Shown here one piece after another: positions 26,311 to 35,481 of a DNA stretch of 64,000 nt. The notes under the pieces are model-generated. The model had not been told where the DNA came from and did no database searches. It was given only the letters and a program-made list of their open reading frames with translations. The translations under genes and the position numbers were made by a program. The DNA comes from RGIG7179 sp051893555 (lineage in GTDB: Bacteria > Bacillota > Clostridia > Peptostreptococcales > Anaerovoracaceae), in assembly GCA_051893555.1 (NCBI GenBank), contig JBJFHL010000019.1, positions 1 through 64,000 on the forward strand, written 5' to 3'. The number at the start of each line of letters is the position of its first letter. The first letter of the stretch is position 1.

Positions 26311-28029
26311 ATGGTAAACTTTAAAGAAGAAATCAGTAAGCTGATTGCAGAACAGGTCCAGGATCTGACTGCAGAAGAAATCCAGTCCATGATTGAAGTG
26401 CCGCAGGATGCGAAAATGGGAGACTATGCATTCCCGTGCTTTAAGCTGGCCAAAACCCTGCGGAAAGCGCCGCCTCTGATCGCCAGAGGAATTGCGGATG
26501 GTATCCGCGAAAATGCCATGTTTGAGAAGGTGGAGCAGGTCAATGCTTATGTGAACATGTTCATTTCCAGAGAAGAGTTTGTGGGAGATGTGGTCTCTGC
26601 TGTTCTCACGGAAAAGGAAGATTACGGCAAGAGCAATGTGGGTGAGGGAAAGACGGTCATCGTCGAATATTCTTCCCCGAACATCGCCAAGCCGTTCCAT
26701 ATCGGTCACATCAGAAGTACCGTCATCGGTAATTCGATTAACAAAATCTACAGTGCCCTGGGTTACAATGTGATCCGAATCAACCACCTGGGCGACTACG
26801 GTACGCAGTTCGGCAAGATGATCTGTGCGTACCGCCACTGGGGCAACAAGGAAGACGTCATCAACGAGCCGATCAAAACCCTGCTGAGCTACTATACCAA
26901 ATTCCATGAAGAAGCAGAAACCCATCCGGAGCTGAATGATGAGGCCAGAGAAATCTTCACCAAGCTGGAGCACGGTGAACCGGAAGAGGTGGAACTGTGG
27001 CAGTGGTTCCGTGATGAATCCCTGAAGGAGTTCAACCGGGTATACAAAATGCTGGGCATCGAGTTTGACTCCTATAACGGCGAAAGTTTCTATTCCGACA
27101 AAATGCCGCGTTTCGTTAAGGAACTGGAAGAAAAGGGGCTGCTGGAAGAATCCCAGGGTGCCCATGTGGTAAATCTGGAGAAATACGGTCTGGGCGTGGC
27201 CCTGATCACCAAGTCCGACGGTTCCACCCTGTATATTACCAGAGATATTGCAGCGGCTGTATACAGAAAGGAAACGTACGACTTCTATAAGAACATCTAC
27301 GTGGTAGCGTCGCAGCAGAATCTGCACTTCCAGCAGTGGATTCAGATTCTGGAACTGATGGGCTATGAATGGGCCAGAGACTGCGTCCATGTGCCGTTCG
27401 GTCTGGTCAGTCTGGAAGATGGTACCATGTCCACCCGTCACGGCCGTGTGGTATTCCTGGAGGATGTTCTGAACCGTGCGGTGGAGCAGACCCGGGAAAT
27501 CATCAAAGAAAAAGGTGTGGCTACCGATAACATCGATGAAACCGCCAAGCAGGTGGGTATCGGTGCAGTGATCTTCAACGAGCTTTCCAATAACCGGATC
27601 AAGGATTATGTGTTCTCCTGGGATAAGGTGCTGGATTTCAACGGAGAGACCGGTCCGTACGTGCAGTACACTTATGCAAGATGCGCCAGTGTACTGCGGA
27701 ATGCAGGAGAGGAGGCCGTGGCGAAGGCAAGTCAGGCAGATGCAGTGAAGGCATCCTACCTCACCGGTGAAAGTGCGTTCCAGCTGGCAAGACTGCTGTA
27801 CAAGCTGCCGGAAGTGATTCGGGAAGCCGGAGAAAAGTATGAACCATCTATCGTGACACGGCATATTGTAGATATTGCACAGAGTTTCAATCGGTTCTAT
27901 CACGATGAGCACATTCTGGTGGATAACGAGGAAGAAAAGACTGCCAAGCTGGCGCTGGTACTGTCTGCCAAGACGGCGATCCGCAACGGTCTGGCTCTGC
28001 TGGGCATGGAAGCGCCGGAAAGAATGTAG
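26311..28029 (+). CDS. argS: arginine--tRNA ligase
   Basis: This class I synthetase of 572 residues has an N-terminal arginyl-specific Add-1 domain (to about 100). The catalytic fold follows with S-P-N-I-A-K-P-F-H-I-G-H (HIGH motif at residues 130-133), and M-S-T-R-H-G takes the place of KMSKS as is usual in ArgRS. A DALR helical anticodon-binding domain ends the protein with A-L-x-L-L-G-M-x-A-P-E-R-M. ATG 26311 was chosen for its GAGGAGAG ribosome binding site; an in-frame ATG at 26275 would add twelve poorly conserved residues. No T-box leader is visible. Confidence 0.97.
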   Translation: MVNFKEEISKLIAEQVQDLTAEEIQSMIEVPQDAKMGDYAFPCFKLAKTLRKAPPLIARGIADGIRENAMFEKVEQVNAYVNMFISREEFVGDVVSAVLTEKEDYGKSNVGEGKTVIVEYSSPNIAKPFHIGHIRSTVIGNSINKIYSALGYNVIRINHLGDYGTQFGKMICAYRHWGNKEDVINEPIKTLLSYYTKFHEEAETHPELNDEAREIFTKLEHGEPEEVELWQWFRDESLKEFNRVYKMLGIEFDSYNGESFYSDKMPRFVKELEEKGLLEESQGAHVVNLEKYGLGVALITKSDGSTLYITRDIAAAVYRKETYDFYKNIYVVASQQNLHFQQWIQILELMGYEWARDCVHVPFGLVSLEDGTMSTRHGRVVFLEDVLNRAVEQTREIIKEKGVATDNIDETAKQVGIGAVIFNELSNNRIKDYVFSWDKVLDFNGETGPYVQYTYARCASVLRNAGEEAVAKASQADAVKASYLTGESAFQLARLLYKLPEVIREAGEKYEPSIVTRHIVDIAQSFNRFYHDEHILVDNEEEKTAKLALVLSAKTAIRNGLALLGMEAPERM

Positions 28030-28081
28030 AACCCCTGACCAATAACAGATGACCGATAGGAGAAAATAGGAGAAAAAACGT

Positions 28082-28954
28082 ATGCGCTATGTCGGAAACA
28101 TTTACAGACCTCCCAGTGAGGCGTACAGCCTGTTGGTCCAGGTGACCATCGGCTGTTCTCACAATAAATGCACCTTCTGCAATATGTACAAAGACAAGCA
28201 GTTCCGCGTGCGGAATCCGCAGGAGGTACTGGAAGATCTGGCCTGGGCCCGTGAAAAGTACAGAAGTGTGGATCGGATCTTTCTGTGTGACGGCGATGCT
28301 CTCTGTCTTTCCAACCGCAAACTGCTGGAGATTCTGGACTATATCCGGGATCATTTCCCGGAATGTGAAAGAGTCACCAGCTACGGACGTGCGCAGGATG
28401 CACTGCGCAAGTCGGATGAGGAGCTACAGGAGCTTCGCGCACATGGCCTGTCCATGATCTATCTGGGTGCGGAGTCGGGAAGTCAGCGTGTTCTGGATCA
28501 GGTAAAAAAAGGTGAGACAAGAGAAGAACTGATCACCGGTGTGCAGAAGCTGGAAAGAAACGGCCTTGCCACTTCGGTGACGTTTATCAGCGGACTGTCC
28601 GGTCAGGACGGATGGGAGGAACATGCCATTGAAAGCGGAAAGATGATCGCTGAAATGAACGCTTCCTACGTGAGCCTGCTGACCCTCATGGTGGAGCCGC
28701 CTGCACCGCTGCTGGAAGAGATCCGAAGCGGAACGTTCCGGTATCTTACACCGGAGCAGGTGCTGAAGGAGACCTGTCTGCTGCTGGATCATGCACGGCC
28801 TGAAACGTCCTGCGTATTCCGCAGCAATCATGCATCCAATTATGTTTCCCTGCGGGGGAATCTGCCGGAGGATAACGACCGGCTTATCGGTGAGCTTCAC
28901 CGCTGCATGAAAAATCTGGGTATGCTGAAGGACGAACGGTTCCGGATGCTGTAA
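28082..28954 (+). CDS. radical SAM protein with a C-x4-C-x2-C cluster motif
   Basis: The 290-residue protein opens with G-C-S-H-N-K-C-T-F-C near residue 30, the cysteine triad of a [4Fe-4S] radical SAM enzyme but with four rather than three residues between the first two cysteines. The Elp3/MiaB-like core follows, including I-Y-L-G-A-E-S-G-S near residue 125. The family is widespread in Firmicutes and often labelled coproporphyrinogen-oxidase-like, but I know of no proven reaction for it. There is no B12-binding or TRAM domain. Two near-identical TAGGAGAAAA boxes precede the ATG. A strong terminator follows the gene. Confidence 0.85.
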   Translation: MRYVGNIYRPPSEAYSLLVQVTIGCSHNKCTFCNMYKDKQFRVRNPQEVLEDLAWAREKYRSVDRIFLCDGDALCLSNRKLLEILDYIRDHFPECERVTSYGRAQDALRKSDEELQELRAHGLSMIYLGAESGSQRVLDQVKKGETREELITGVQKLERNGLATSVTFISGLSGQDGWEEHAIESGKMIAEMNASYVSLLTLMVEPPAPLLEEIRSGTFRYLTPEQVLKETCLLLDHARPETSCVFRSNHASNYVSLRGNLPEDNDRLIGELHRCMKNLGMLKDERFRML

Positions 28955-28965
28955 CTGTAACGCTG

Positions 28966-29000
28966 CGATGGCCGGGCAGCTGTGCCCGGCCATCGCTTTT
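28966..29000 (+). terminator. strong intrinsic terminator
   Basis: CGATGGCCGGGCA and TGCCCGGCCATCG form a perfect 13-bp stem with a four-base loop, followed by CTTTTC. It ends the argS/radical SAM transcript. Confidence 0.9.
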
Positions 29001-29021
29001 CTGAATGTTGAATAAGAGAGT

Positions 29022-30575
29022 ATGAAGATTTTACTGACAAGTCTGAATTCCAAATACGTGCATTCCAACCTGGCGCTGAAATACCTGTATACGGTAGCGG
29101 CAGGGGAATACAGCGATGTGGAGGTCCGGGAATTTACCATCAACCAGGACCTGACTTATATTTATACGGAACTGATCAGAGCAAACTATGATATGGTTTG
29201 CTTTTCCTGTTACATATGGAATATTGAAAAGATCAAACAGCTGGCAGCCGACCTGAAAAAAGCCCGGCCGGCCATGAAAATCTGTCTGGGCGGACCGGAA
29301 GTCAGCGCGGGGGGTGCAGATTTTGCGGTGGCGCATCCGTGGGCAGATTACATTCTGTGCGGGGAGGGGGAGTATTCCTTTTACCGGCTCTGTCAGGTAC
29401 TGCACCAATGCGAGGGCCGGGAAGGCCAGGCGCCGGATGAAGCGCTTCTGATGAGCGTGCCGGGACTGATCTACCGGGGCGGAGACGGTCGGATCTACGT
29501 CAACGGGCAGATGGAACCGATGGATTTCAACCTGATTCCGTTTCCGTATTCGATTCTGGACTGTCAGCCGGATCAGGTGGTATATTACGAGTCCGTCCGG
29601 GGCTGTCCGTTCCGGTGCAGCTACTGCCTGTCCTCCATCGATAAAACCCTGCGGCCTCTGGAGATGGACCGGGTGAAGGCGGATCTGGGGTATTTCCTCT
29701 ATAAACGGGTCATGCAGGTGAAATTTATCGACCGGACCTTCAACTACGACCGGGAGCGGGCGCGGGAAATCTTCCGTTATCTGATGGAAAACGACAACGG
29801 GGTGACCAATTTCCACTTCGAGTTATGCGGGGATCTTCTGGACCGGGAAACGCTGGATCTGCTTCGGAATGCGCGAAAGGGCCTCTTTCAGTTCGAGATC
29901 GGCATTCAGTCGGCCAATCCCCAGACGCTGCAGGCGGTGAACCGGAAGGAGAACATCTACCCGATCTTATACAATGTGGAACAGCTGATGGCCATGGGAA
30001 ATATTCATATTCATGTGGATCTGATCGCCGGTCTTCCGTATGAGGGATATGCGGTGTTTGCCCGGTCATTTAACAAAATCTACAGTCTCGGCGCAGATAT
30101 GCTGCAGCTGGGATTTTTGAAGGTGCTTCCGGGAACCCCTCTGGCAGCGGAAGCCGAACGTTATGGCATTGTGTTCCGGGAGCGAGCGCCTTATGAGGTG
30201 ATTCGAACCGGCTGGATGTCTGCGGAGGAACTGGTGAAACTCCATATGATTGAGAATATGGTGGAGATCTATTCCAACCGGGGCGGCTTTTCCGGGACGC
30301 TGGAATATCTCATCGCAGCGGCAGGAAAGGGACCGTTCGGATTTTTCGAAAATCTGTCGGAGTATTACTACACCGGGGGTTACCAGCATCGAAATCGGAA
30401 AAAGGAAGATCAGTATCGGATTCTTCGAAAATTTATTCTGGAAAGCAGCAGCCTGCAGATGGACGAGTTTGCGAGAAAGGAAGCGGATCGTCTCCTTGCG
30501 GAAGATCTGGCAGGCTGGTTCAATGAAGAAGAGCAGAAACGATTTTATAAAAAAGGGTGGGAGGTTATCGTATGA
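29022..30575 (+). CDS. B12-binding radical SAM protein (DUF4080 type)
   Basis: This 517-residue protein has an N-terminal cobalamin-binding Rossmann domain (about 1-135; opening M-K-I-L-L-T-S-L-N and containing the G-G-P-E-V-S motif). The radical SAM domain follows with a canonical C-x3-C-x2-C reading G-C-P-F-R-C-S-Y-C near residue 200. The C-terminal region of about 200 residues fits the DUF4080 family. B12-dependent radical SAM enzymes typically methylate unreactive carbons or carry out rearrangements; the substrate here is unknown. The next gene, a TPR protein, overlaps by four bases (ATGA). Confidence 0.88.
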   Translation: MKILLTSLNSKYVHSNLALKYLYTVAAGEYSDVEVREFTINQDLTYIYTELIRANYDMVCFSCYIWNIEKIKQLAADLKKARPAMKICLGGPEVSAGGADFAVAHPWADYILCGEGEYSFYRLCQVLHQCEGREGQAPDEALLMSVPGLIYRGGDGRIYVNGQMEPMDFNLIPFPYSILDCQPDQVVYYESVRGCPFRCSYCLSSIDKTLRPLEMDRVKADLGYFLYKRVMQVKFIDRTFNYDRERAREIFRYLMENDNGVTNFHFELCGDLLDRETLDLLRNARKGLFQFEIGIQSANPQTLQAVNRKENIYPILYNVEQLMAMGNIHIHVDLIAGLPYEGYAVFARSFNKIYSLGADMLQLGFLKVLPGTPLAAEAERYGIVFRERAPYEVIRTGWMSAEELVKLHMIENMVEIYSNRGGFSGTLEYLIAAAGKGPFGFFENLSEYYYTGGYQHRNRKKEDQYRILRKFILESSSLQMDEFARKEADRLLAEDLAGWFNEEEQKRFYKKGWEVIV

Positions 30576-31693
30576 GTGAAACAATGAATCAGGGAATGGT
30601 ACAGCGTGAAGGCAGGATCGAAGACCGAGTGGGACAGTATCTGGTGCCCCATCTGGATGATTTTCTGTTTGATGAGCTTTCTGACAGCTATCTGGATAAG
30701 GCGGGGATCGCAGATATCCTCATGGGTGTGCCGATTCCGATCCGAAAGACGGCCATGATGCATCTGTCTACGCTGGATATCGCCAGAAATATGGCCTTCG
30801 TCATCGGCTGTGACCCGAATTTTGATTATGCGCAAAACTATATCGCATACATTCTGCGCGTCTTCGGTACGAAGTTTGCCGAAGGGCTGATCAGCGACGG
30901 TGTGGATGGTGCCCAGAAAAAGGATTATGACTATGCCTGCATTCAGTTCCGGGCTGCCCTGCAGATCGATCCACAGAATGTGGATGCCCTGTACTGCTAT
31001 GGACGGGCCTGTAAGGATGCTTATGAACTGGGGGAAGAGGAAGAGTTTGTGGGCCGGTTTAAGGCGGAGTCCCTGGAAGCCTTCGAGCAGGTGACGATCC
31101 GCAGGCCGGATTTCGCTGAAGGATTCTATTTCCTGGGCTACGGCTATGTGAATCTGGGTCTCTATGTGAAGGCCAAGCTGACCTGGGACGAATATATGAA
31201 GCTGACGGAGGAAGCGGCATCTGCCGAAATCGACCCGTCCGATACGGCTGCCTGCACGAAGCAGAAGGAACTGCGGGAACTGCGAGATGAGATTCAGATG
31301 CGCCTGGACAGCCTGGTGGAACCGGTGGAGATTGAAAAAGGCTATAATCTGATCCTTTCCGGACGGTATGAAGAGGGAATTGAAGCGCTGAGCCGGTACA
31401 AAGAAGGAAAATATAAAGACTGGTGGCCGCTGTGGTACTATCTGGGCGTGGCCTATGCCCAGCTGGATGAGAATGAAGAAGCCGCTGACCATCTCCGACA
31501 GGTGCTGCAGCTTTCGCCAAGCAACCTGGAGACCATGGAGGAGCTGGTGAAGGTGTATGAAAAGCTGGGAGATGCTGCCATGGCGGAAAAATACGAAAAG
31601 AAGATGCAGGTGGTGAAGGAAAACATCGCTCTGGACCAGGCAGAGGCCGCAGCCGCATCGGCTGCGCCGACCGAGCGGGAAAGGCTCAGCTAG
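30572..31693 (+). CDS. tetratricopeptide-repeat protein
   Basis: This 373-residue, acidic, soluble protein has no signal peptide. TPR-like helical pairs are visible at about residues 120-160 (A-L-Q-I-D-P-Q-N-V-D-A-L-Y-C-Y-G-R-A), 185-215 and 280-345 (W-Y-Y-L-G-V-A-Y-A-Q-L-D-E-N-E-E-A). The tail is Ala-rich. TPRs act as protein-binding scaffolds. The start at 30572 has a GGGAGG box and overlaps the stop of the B12-radical SAM gene as ATGA, so the two are translationally coupled; the TPR protein may be a partner for that enzyme or its substrate, which is inference. Confidence 0.85.
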   Translation: MSETMNQGMVQREGRIEDRVGQYLVPHLDDFLFDELSDSYLDKAGIADILMGVPIPIRKTAMMHLSTLDIARNMAFVIGCDPNFDYAQNYIAYILRVFGTKFAEGLISDGVDGAQKKDYDYACIQFRAALQIDPQNVDALYCYGRACKDAYELGEEEEFVGRFKAESLEAFEQVTIRRPDFAEGFYFLGYGYVNLGLYVKAKLTWDEYMKLTEEAASAEIDPSDTAACTKQKELRELRDEIQMRLDSLVEPVEIEKGYNLILSGRYEEGIEALSRYKEGKYKDWWPLWYYLGVAYAQLDENEEAADHLRQVLQLSPSNLETMEELVKVYEKLGDAAMAEKYEKKMQVVKENIALDQAEAAAASAAPTERERLS

Positions 31694-31736
31694 AAGTGCC
31701 GCGCTGCACAGAAAATTTCATGATCGGCAGAATGCA

Positions 31737-31769
31737 GAGACATCTGGGAAACAGATGTCTCTTTGTTTT
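31737..31769 (+). terminator. intrinsic terminator
   Basis: GAGACATCTG and CAGATGTCTC form a perfect 10-bp stem with a five-base loop, followed by TTTGTTTTG. It ends the radical SAM/TPR unit. Confidence 0.88.
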
Positions 31770-32037
31770 GCTTTGATTTGCATTTGCCTTAAAACCGTTT
31801 TAATCCTTTTCCTGTCATAAACGGATCGCGAATTTAAGCCATTCGGTGGAATGGGTAAGAGATCTGTTTGCGCTTTCGGATCAATTTTTTGCCTGTAACA
31901 GAAAGACAACAAGGGGTTTCGCTCCGTATACGAAAAATCTTAACATCTCCTTAACTTCTGGCACATATCTTGCGTTTTTAAGTGAAAAGAAGAAAAAGGG
32001 AATACAACAGCAGTTGATTCATTCAGGAGGACAGGAT
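31770..32037 (+). other. 268-bp leader region of the peptidase lipoprotein
   Basis: No gene is visible here. It holds three small hairpins: CCGTTT/AAACGG around 31795-31826, CCATTC/GAATGG at 31839-31854, and GATCTG/CGGATC at 31861-31882. The last is followed by AATTTTTT and looks like a weak terminator. Downstream lie a TTAAC direct repeat and a GGAGGA ribosome binding site. I cannot match it to a known riboswitch. Confidence 0.4.
31940..31956 (+). promoter_or_regulatory. Pho-box-like direct repeat
   Basis: TTAACA-N5-TTAACT forms an 11-bp-phased direct repeat like the PhoP half sites of Gram-positive bacteria. It lies about 10 bp upstream of a possible -10 (TATCTT, 31966). Only two repeats are present where PhoP promoters usually have more, so the assignment is weak. 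Confidence 0.3.
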
Positions 32038-33573
32038 ATGAAGAAATTATTTACTATCATTCTTTGCGCGGCAATGCTGTTTGGCTGCGCCGCTTGCGGA
32101 AACACGTACAATGAAAGAAATGAGGGCATGCTTCCCTTTGAAGGCAGCAACCTCTTTAAGCTCACTACTGCAGAAGACTTTGCAGAAGGCGTGATGGAAG
32201 GCGTTGAACCTGCTGCGGTCGGCAACGGTGCGGTTCAGCTTTCCGACGGTGTCCTTGAAGGCACTTTCACCTCCGCAGAATTCTGTTGCGACAATTTCAC
32301 CAGGATGGTTGCCTCCTGGAACGCCTCCATTGCCGACGGCGCAAGCGTGGAGATTTTCGGTCGTGCAAGAATGGAATCACAGGATACTGAAGATGTCACC
32401 TGGTCTGACTGGCTCACCTGGGGTGAATTCTCTCCGTATATGAAACGTGGAACCACCCAGAACAAGCAGGGTGCCGGCGGCTATGTGGATCAGGATACCT
32501 TTTGCGCCGTCAGCGGCTGCTTTGACGGTTTCCAGATGAAGGCTGTAATCCGAAGAGACAGTGCAGAGATTGCTTCTCCTGTTCTTCGCGAACTTACCAT
32601 GACATTTGCAGGCGGTGATATGGTTCCCGGCTATGCAGAAGAAGTTGTGGAACTGCCGGCACAGGCGCTTTGCCCATCCCCGGCATATTCCCAGAGTATC
32701 AGATGGGATGTTGTTTCTGACAGCATCTGCAGCCCGACCACCATCAGCGTTATGCTGAACACCATCAATCCGAAACTGGATCTTCTTCCGGAAGAAGTTG
32801 CACTCAGCTCCAAAGACCAGGCGGAAGGTATCTTCGGCAGCTGGTCCTTCTGTACATCCTTTGCGGGCTGCTACGGCTATGAATGCTATGCGCAGTATGG
32901 CGGCAAGGAGATTATTCTTCAGGAACTTGCAAAGGGTCATCCGGTAGGCCTTTCTGTTGCTTATAACACCAGAAACCTTACCGGCGCATGGGGCAGCACC
33001 GGCGGCCATCTTATCACTCTGATCGGCTACGAATACGAAGACGGAATCATGGACGATGACCATCTCTATATTTTCAGTTCTGATTCCTTCTCCAGGGATG
33101 ACTGCGAATCCTACAGAAGATATAAGTGGACGGAACTTGCGAATCTGGACGGCAGCTTTGTATGCTATGTGCTTGCTTCCACCGAAAGAGAAGAAGAGTG
33201 CACAGGCGTTCAGAGAATCGATGCAGGCATTGAAAAGAGCACAGAGACGGATCAGTGGATTTTGGTGGATGAAGAAGGCAATCAGATTTCCCTGGACGGC
33301 TTCCGAAACCGCAGAGGCTTTATCTGCTACACCATTGAAGGTGTAGGAACGGACATGACGAGGGATACCTATGAGAGCAAATGCTCCGTTGTTTATCCTG
33401 AAGCGATCAATGTAAGTGCAAATAATACCTTTACTTATCTGAGTGCAAACAATGATTCCACCTTTACGCTGAATAAGAAGGACGCTCTTAAGGCAGCCGG
33501 AGTAAAGAAGGGCACGATTACCGTCTATGCGATCGGCGATTCCGGTTACATGTACATTGGTGAACTGAAATAG
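32038..33573 (+). CDS. lipoprotein with C39-like cysteine peptidase domain
   Basis: The 511-residue exported protein has a signal peptide with lipobox L14-F-G-C17. An Ala/Asp-rich N-terminal beta region follows (about 30-215), then a papain-fold domain of the C39-like type. The candidate nucleophile is C231 in S-I-C-S-P-T-T, the candidate His is H324 in G-G-H-L-I-T-L-I-G-Y, and an Asp lies nearby in D-D-D-H. A C-terminal beta domain of about 150 residues ends the protein. Such secreted C39-like domains are found in Clostridia, where they may cleave peptides or be inactive. The start at 32038 has AGGAGGACAG upstream; the frame stays open for 64 codons before it but without a ribosome binding site. 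Confidence 0.85.
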   Translation: MKKLFTIILCAAMLFGCAACGNTYNERNEGMLPFEGSNLFKLTTAEDFAEGVMEGVEPAAVGNGAVQLSDGVLEGTFTSAEFCCDNFTRMVASWNASIADGASVEIFGRARMESQDTEDVTWSDWLTWGEFSPYMKRGTTQNKQGAGGYVDQDTFCAVSGCFDGFQMKAVIRRDSAEIASPVLRELTMTFAGGDMVPGYAEEVVELPAQALCPSPAYSQSIRWDVVSDSICSPTTISVMLNTINPKLDLLPEEVALSSKDQAEGIFGSWSFCTSFAGCYGYECYAQYGGKEIILQELAKGHPVGLSVAYNTRNLTGAWGSTGGHLITLIGYEYEDGIMDDDHLYIFSSDSFSRDDCESYRRYKWTELANLDGSFVCYVLASTEREEECTGVQRIDAGIEKSTETDQWILVDEEGNQISLDGFRNRRGFICYTIEGVGTDMTRDTYESKCSVVYPEAINVSANNTFTYLSANNDSTFTLNKKDALKAAGVKKGTITVYAIGDSGYMYIGELK

Positions 33574-33621
33574 GGAAAAAACAGCAGAAACAAGGAAAAA
33601 GGATCATGAAGTTTTTTTACA

Positions 33622-33650
33622 TTGACAGAAAGAGTACTTTGTTCTACAAT
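33622..33650 (+). promoter_or_regulatory. sigma-A promoter
   Basis: TTGACA (33622) and TACAAT (33645) are separated by 17 bp. It drives the secreted protein gene at 33734, leaving an untranslated leader of about 75 bases. Confidence 0.7.
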
Positions 33651-33733
33651 GAAAAAAACAGACCGCCTTCGTACAAAAGCGGCAGGAAAAGAAAAACGCA
33701 AGAACGAAAACACAAGAACAGAGAGGAAAGATT

Positions 33734-34768
33734 ATGGAAAGAAGACAAAGAAGGACAGGTATCGTCATGGCCGCATTGGCAGTGCTGCTGCTGTGCGTAA
33801 TGTTTCTGACGATGGACACCGCAGATGCGGCGGTGAAATACCAGCGTGTACCGGTGAACGATGTTTACGACGTGGATGCACTGCGTGAGTATGAGCTTGA
33901 GTCGATCAAAGAAGCGCCGACCGGCGGATATTTTCTGACAGAACGCGACTACGATAAAAAGAAAAGATACTTATATTATGCAGCCACGCTGGATGGGAAA
34001 AAGGTAAGGTTAGCGACTTCGTCGTCCAACAACGATCTGACTGCTGACTGGAAAATACTTACGAATGGTTCGAAGATCTATTTCAGCCTGGAAGAATATG
34101 GATTGCCCGACGAAACACATAAAGGCCGGATCTACTGCGGCAGCATCGATGGCAGCAAGCCGAAACTGCTCAAAACGGTAACTCTTGATGGAATTGACGG
34201 AATCTCGCTGCTGGGAATCTACAACGGCAACCTTTACTTCCAGAAGATAGAATTGCACTATGCGCCTTCCAATAAAATACCGCTTTACAGACTGAACCTG
34301 AAATCAAAAGAAGTGAAAAGGGTATCCGTGAACTTTAACGCAACAAGCACATACTATGCCTATGCATCCGGCAGCAGTCGATACATGTACGGTTACAGCT
34401 TGGGCAAAGACGGCATCCGTATTTTCGACTGTAAGACAAATAAGATCATCCGGACCCTGACAGGCGGAAGGCAGCCTGTTGTCGACGGCGGGAAACTATA
34501 CTACGCCGCCGATAGTTCCGAAAAGAATTATACCCGCTTTTACAGGGCATCCTTAAGCGGCGCCAACCGTGAGCTTCTGTTCGAGATTCCGAGATCCCAT
34601 GCATTGGTGGATTATATCGGCGCTGATGTCATCTGCTACCAGATGTGGGAGGAAGAAGGTATCGAGGAGGGATACCATGTTTACACCGTGGCAACCGGCG
34701 AGGACAAGGTGGTTGATTTGGAACATGCCGTGGAGGAAGGATACAAGACCATGCAATGGGGATGGTGA
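33734..34768 (+). CDS. secreted protein, probable beta-propeller
   Basis: This 344-residue protein has a basic N-terminus and a single hydrophobic stretch (about 9-29) followed by A-D-A-A, which reads as a signal peptide cleaved near residue 33. The mature part is a series of beta-strand units with recurring Y-Y-x-A or L-Y-F/Y patterns (Y-L-Y-Y-A-A, N-L-Y-F-Q, K-L-Y-Y-A-A-D). These resemble blades of DUF5050-type or other small propellers. There are no catalytic motifs that I recognise. It has a GAGAGGAAAG ribosome binding site, its own promoter and a terminator behind it. It sits 160 bases after the C39-like lipoprotein, so both may act outside the cell. Confidence 0.75.
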   Translation: MERRQRRTGIVMAALAVLLLCVMFLTMDTADAAVKYQRVPVNDVYDVDALREYELESIKEAPTGGYFLTERDYDKKKRYLYYAATLDGKKVRLATSSSNNDLTADWKILTNGSKIYFSLEEYGLPDETHKGRIYCGSIDGSKPKLLKTVTLDGIDGISLLGIYNGNLYFQKIELHYAPSNKIPLYRLNLKSKEVKRVSVNFNATSTYYAYASGSSRYMYGYSLGKDGIRIFDCKTNKIIRTLTGGRQPVVDGGKLYYAADSSEKNYTRFYRASLSGANRELLFEIPRSHALVDYIGADVICYQMWEEEGIEEGYHVYTVATGEDKVVDLEHAVEEGYKTMQWGW

Positions 34769-34814
34769 GCGTAAACAGGTAAAACGATAGAAACAAACAG
34801 GATATCATAATAAG

Positions 34815-34853
34815 ACGGCTGTTTCGTGCAGATTGCAGAGGCAGCCGTTTTGC
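34815..34853 (+). terminator. intrinsic terminator
   Basis: ACGGCTG (34815) pairs with CAGCCGT (34842) around a 20-base loop that can itself pair (TGCA/TGCA), followed by TTTTGC. Confidence 0.7.
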
Positions 34854-34942
34854 TTATCGCAGAGATCCTTCGAAAATATGAAACCACTGCCGGCAGTACA
34901 CAGGCATTACATAAAAAGAAGAAACAGGATATAAAAAAGATA

Positions 34943-34975
34943 TTGACAATGCGACACAGGATATGTTATTATAAT
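34943..34975 (+). promoter_or_regulatory. upstream promoter of the tRNA operon (P1)
   Basis: TTGACA at 34943 is followed 18 bp later by TATTAT (34967), which runs into TATAAT (34970). It is one of two tandem promoters before the tRNA genes. Confidence 0.7.
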
Positions 34976-35038
34976 AAAGCTGTGACATACAGCAGCGACA
35001 AGCACAAAACAACTTCCTGAAAAAAGTTAAAAAAGTGC

Positions 35039-35067
35039 TTGACACAAGTTAGTAAATGATGTATAAT
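35039..35067 (+). promoter_or_regulatory. main promoter of the tRNA operon (P2)
   Basis: TTGACA (35039) and TATAAT (35062) are consensus hexamers separated by exactly 17 bp, 44 bases before tRNA-Asn. A near-perfect promoter like this is expected for stable RNA genes. Confidence 0.92.
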
Positions 35068-35110
35068 CATTTATGTTGTCGGCGGTGATGAGCCAAAGAC
35101 AGAATGGCGT

Positions 35111-35185
<75 letters not shown>

Positions 35186-35240
35186 ATTTTTTTTTCACGG
35201 TGACTTAGCGGATACGTCAGTTCCCCTGGGAAGCCAAAAT

Positions 35241-35329
35241 GCCGGAATGGCGGAATTGGCAGACGCACAGGACTTAAAATCCTGCGATCCTTACCGATCG
35301 TACCGGTTCGACCCCGGTTTCCGGCACCA
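35241..35329 (+). tRNA. tRNA-Leu (anticodon TAA)
   Basis: This class II tRNA of 89 bases has a long variable arm. The acceptor stem GCCGGAA/TTCCGGC is perfect, the anticodon stem CAGGA/TCCTG encloses C-T-T-A-A-A-A with anticodon TAA, and CCA is encoded. Confidence 0.96.
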
Positions 35330-35394
35330 TTTATTCCATGTTGGTGCAGACAGGTATAAGTACATGGTCGCTGACATACAATATAATATGATAT

Positions 35395-35470
<76 letters not shown>

Positions 35471-35481
35471 CGCACATAATG

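Noticed and set aside
31770..31890. Known riboswitch in the lipoprotein leader
   Set aside because: I compared it with the c-di-GMP, preQ1 and fluoride patterns. The conserved cores are absent, so only generic hairpins are reported.
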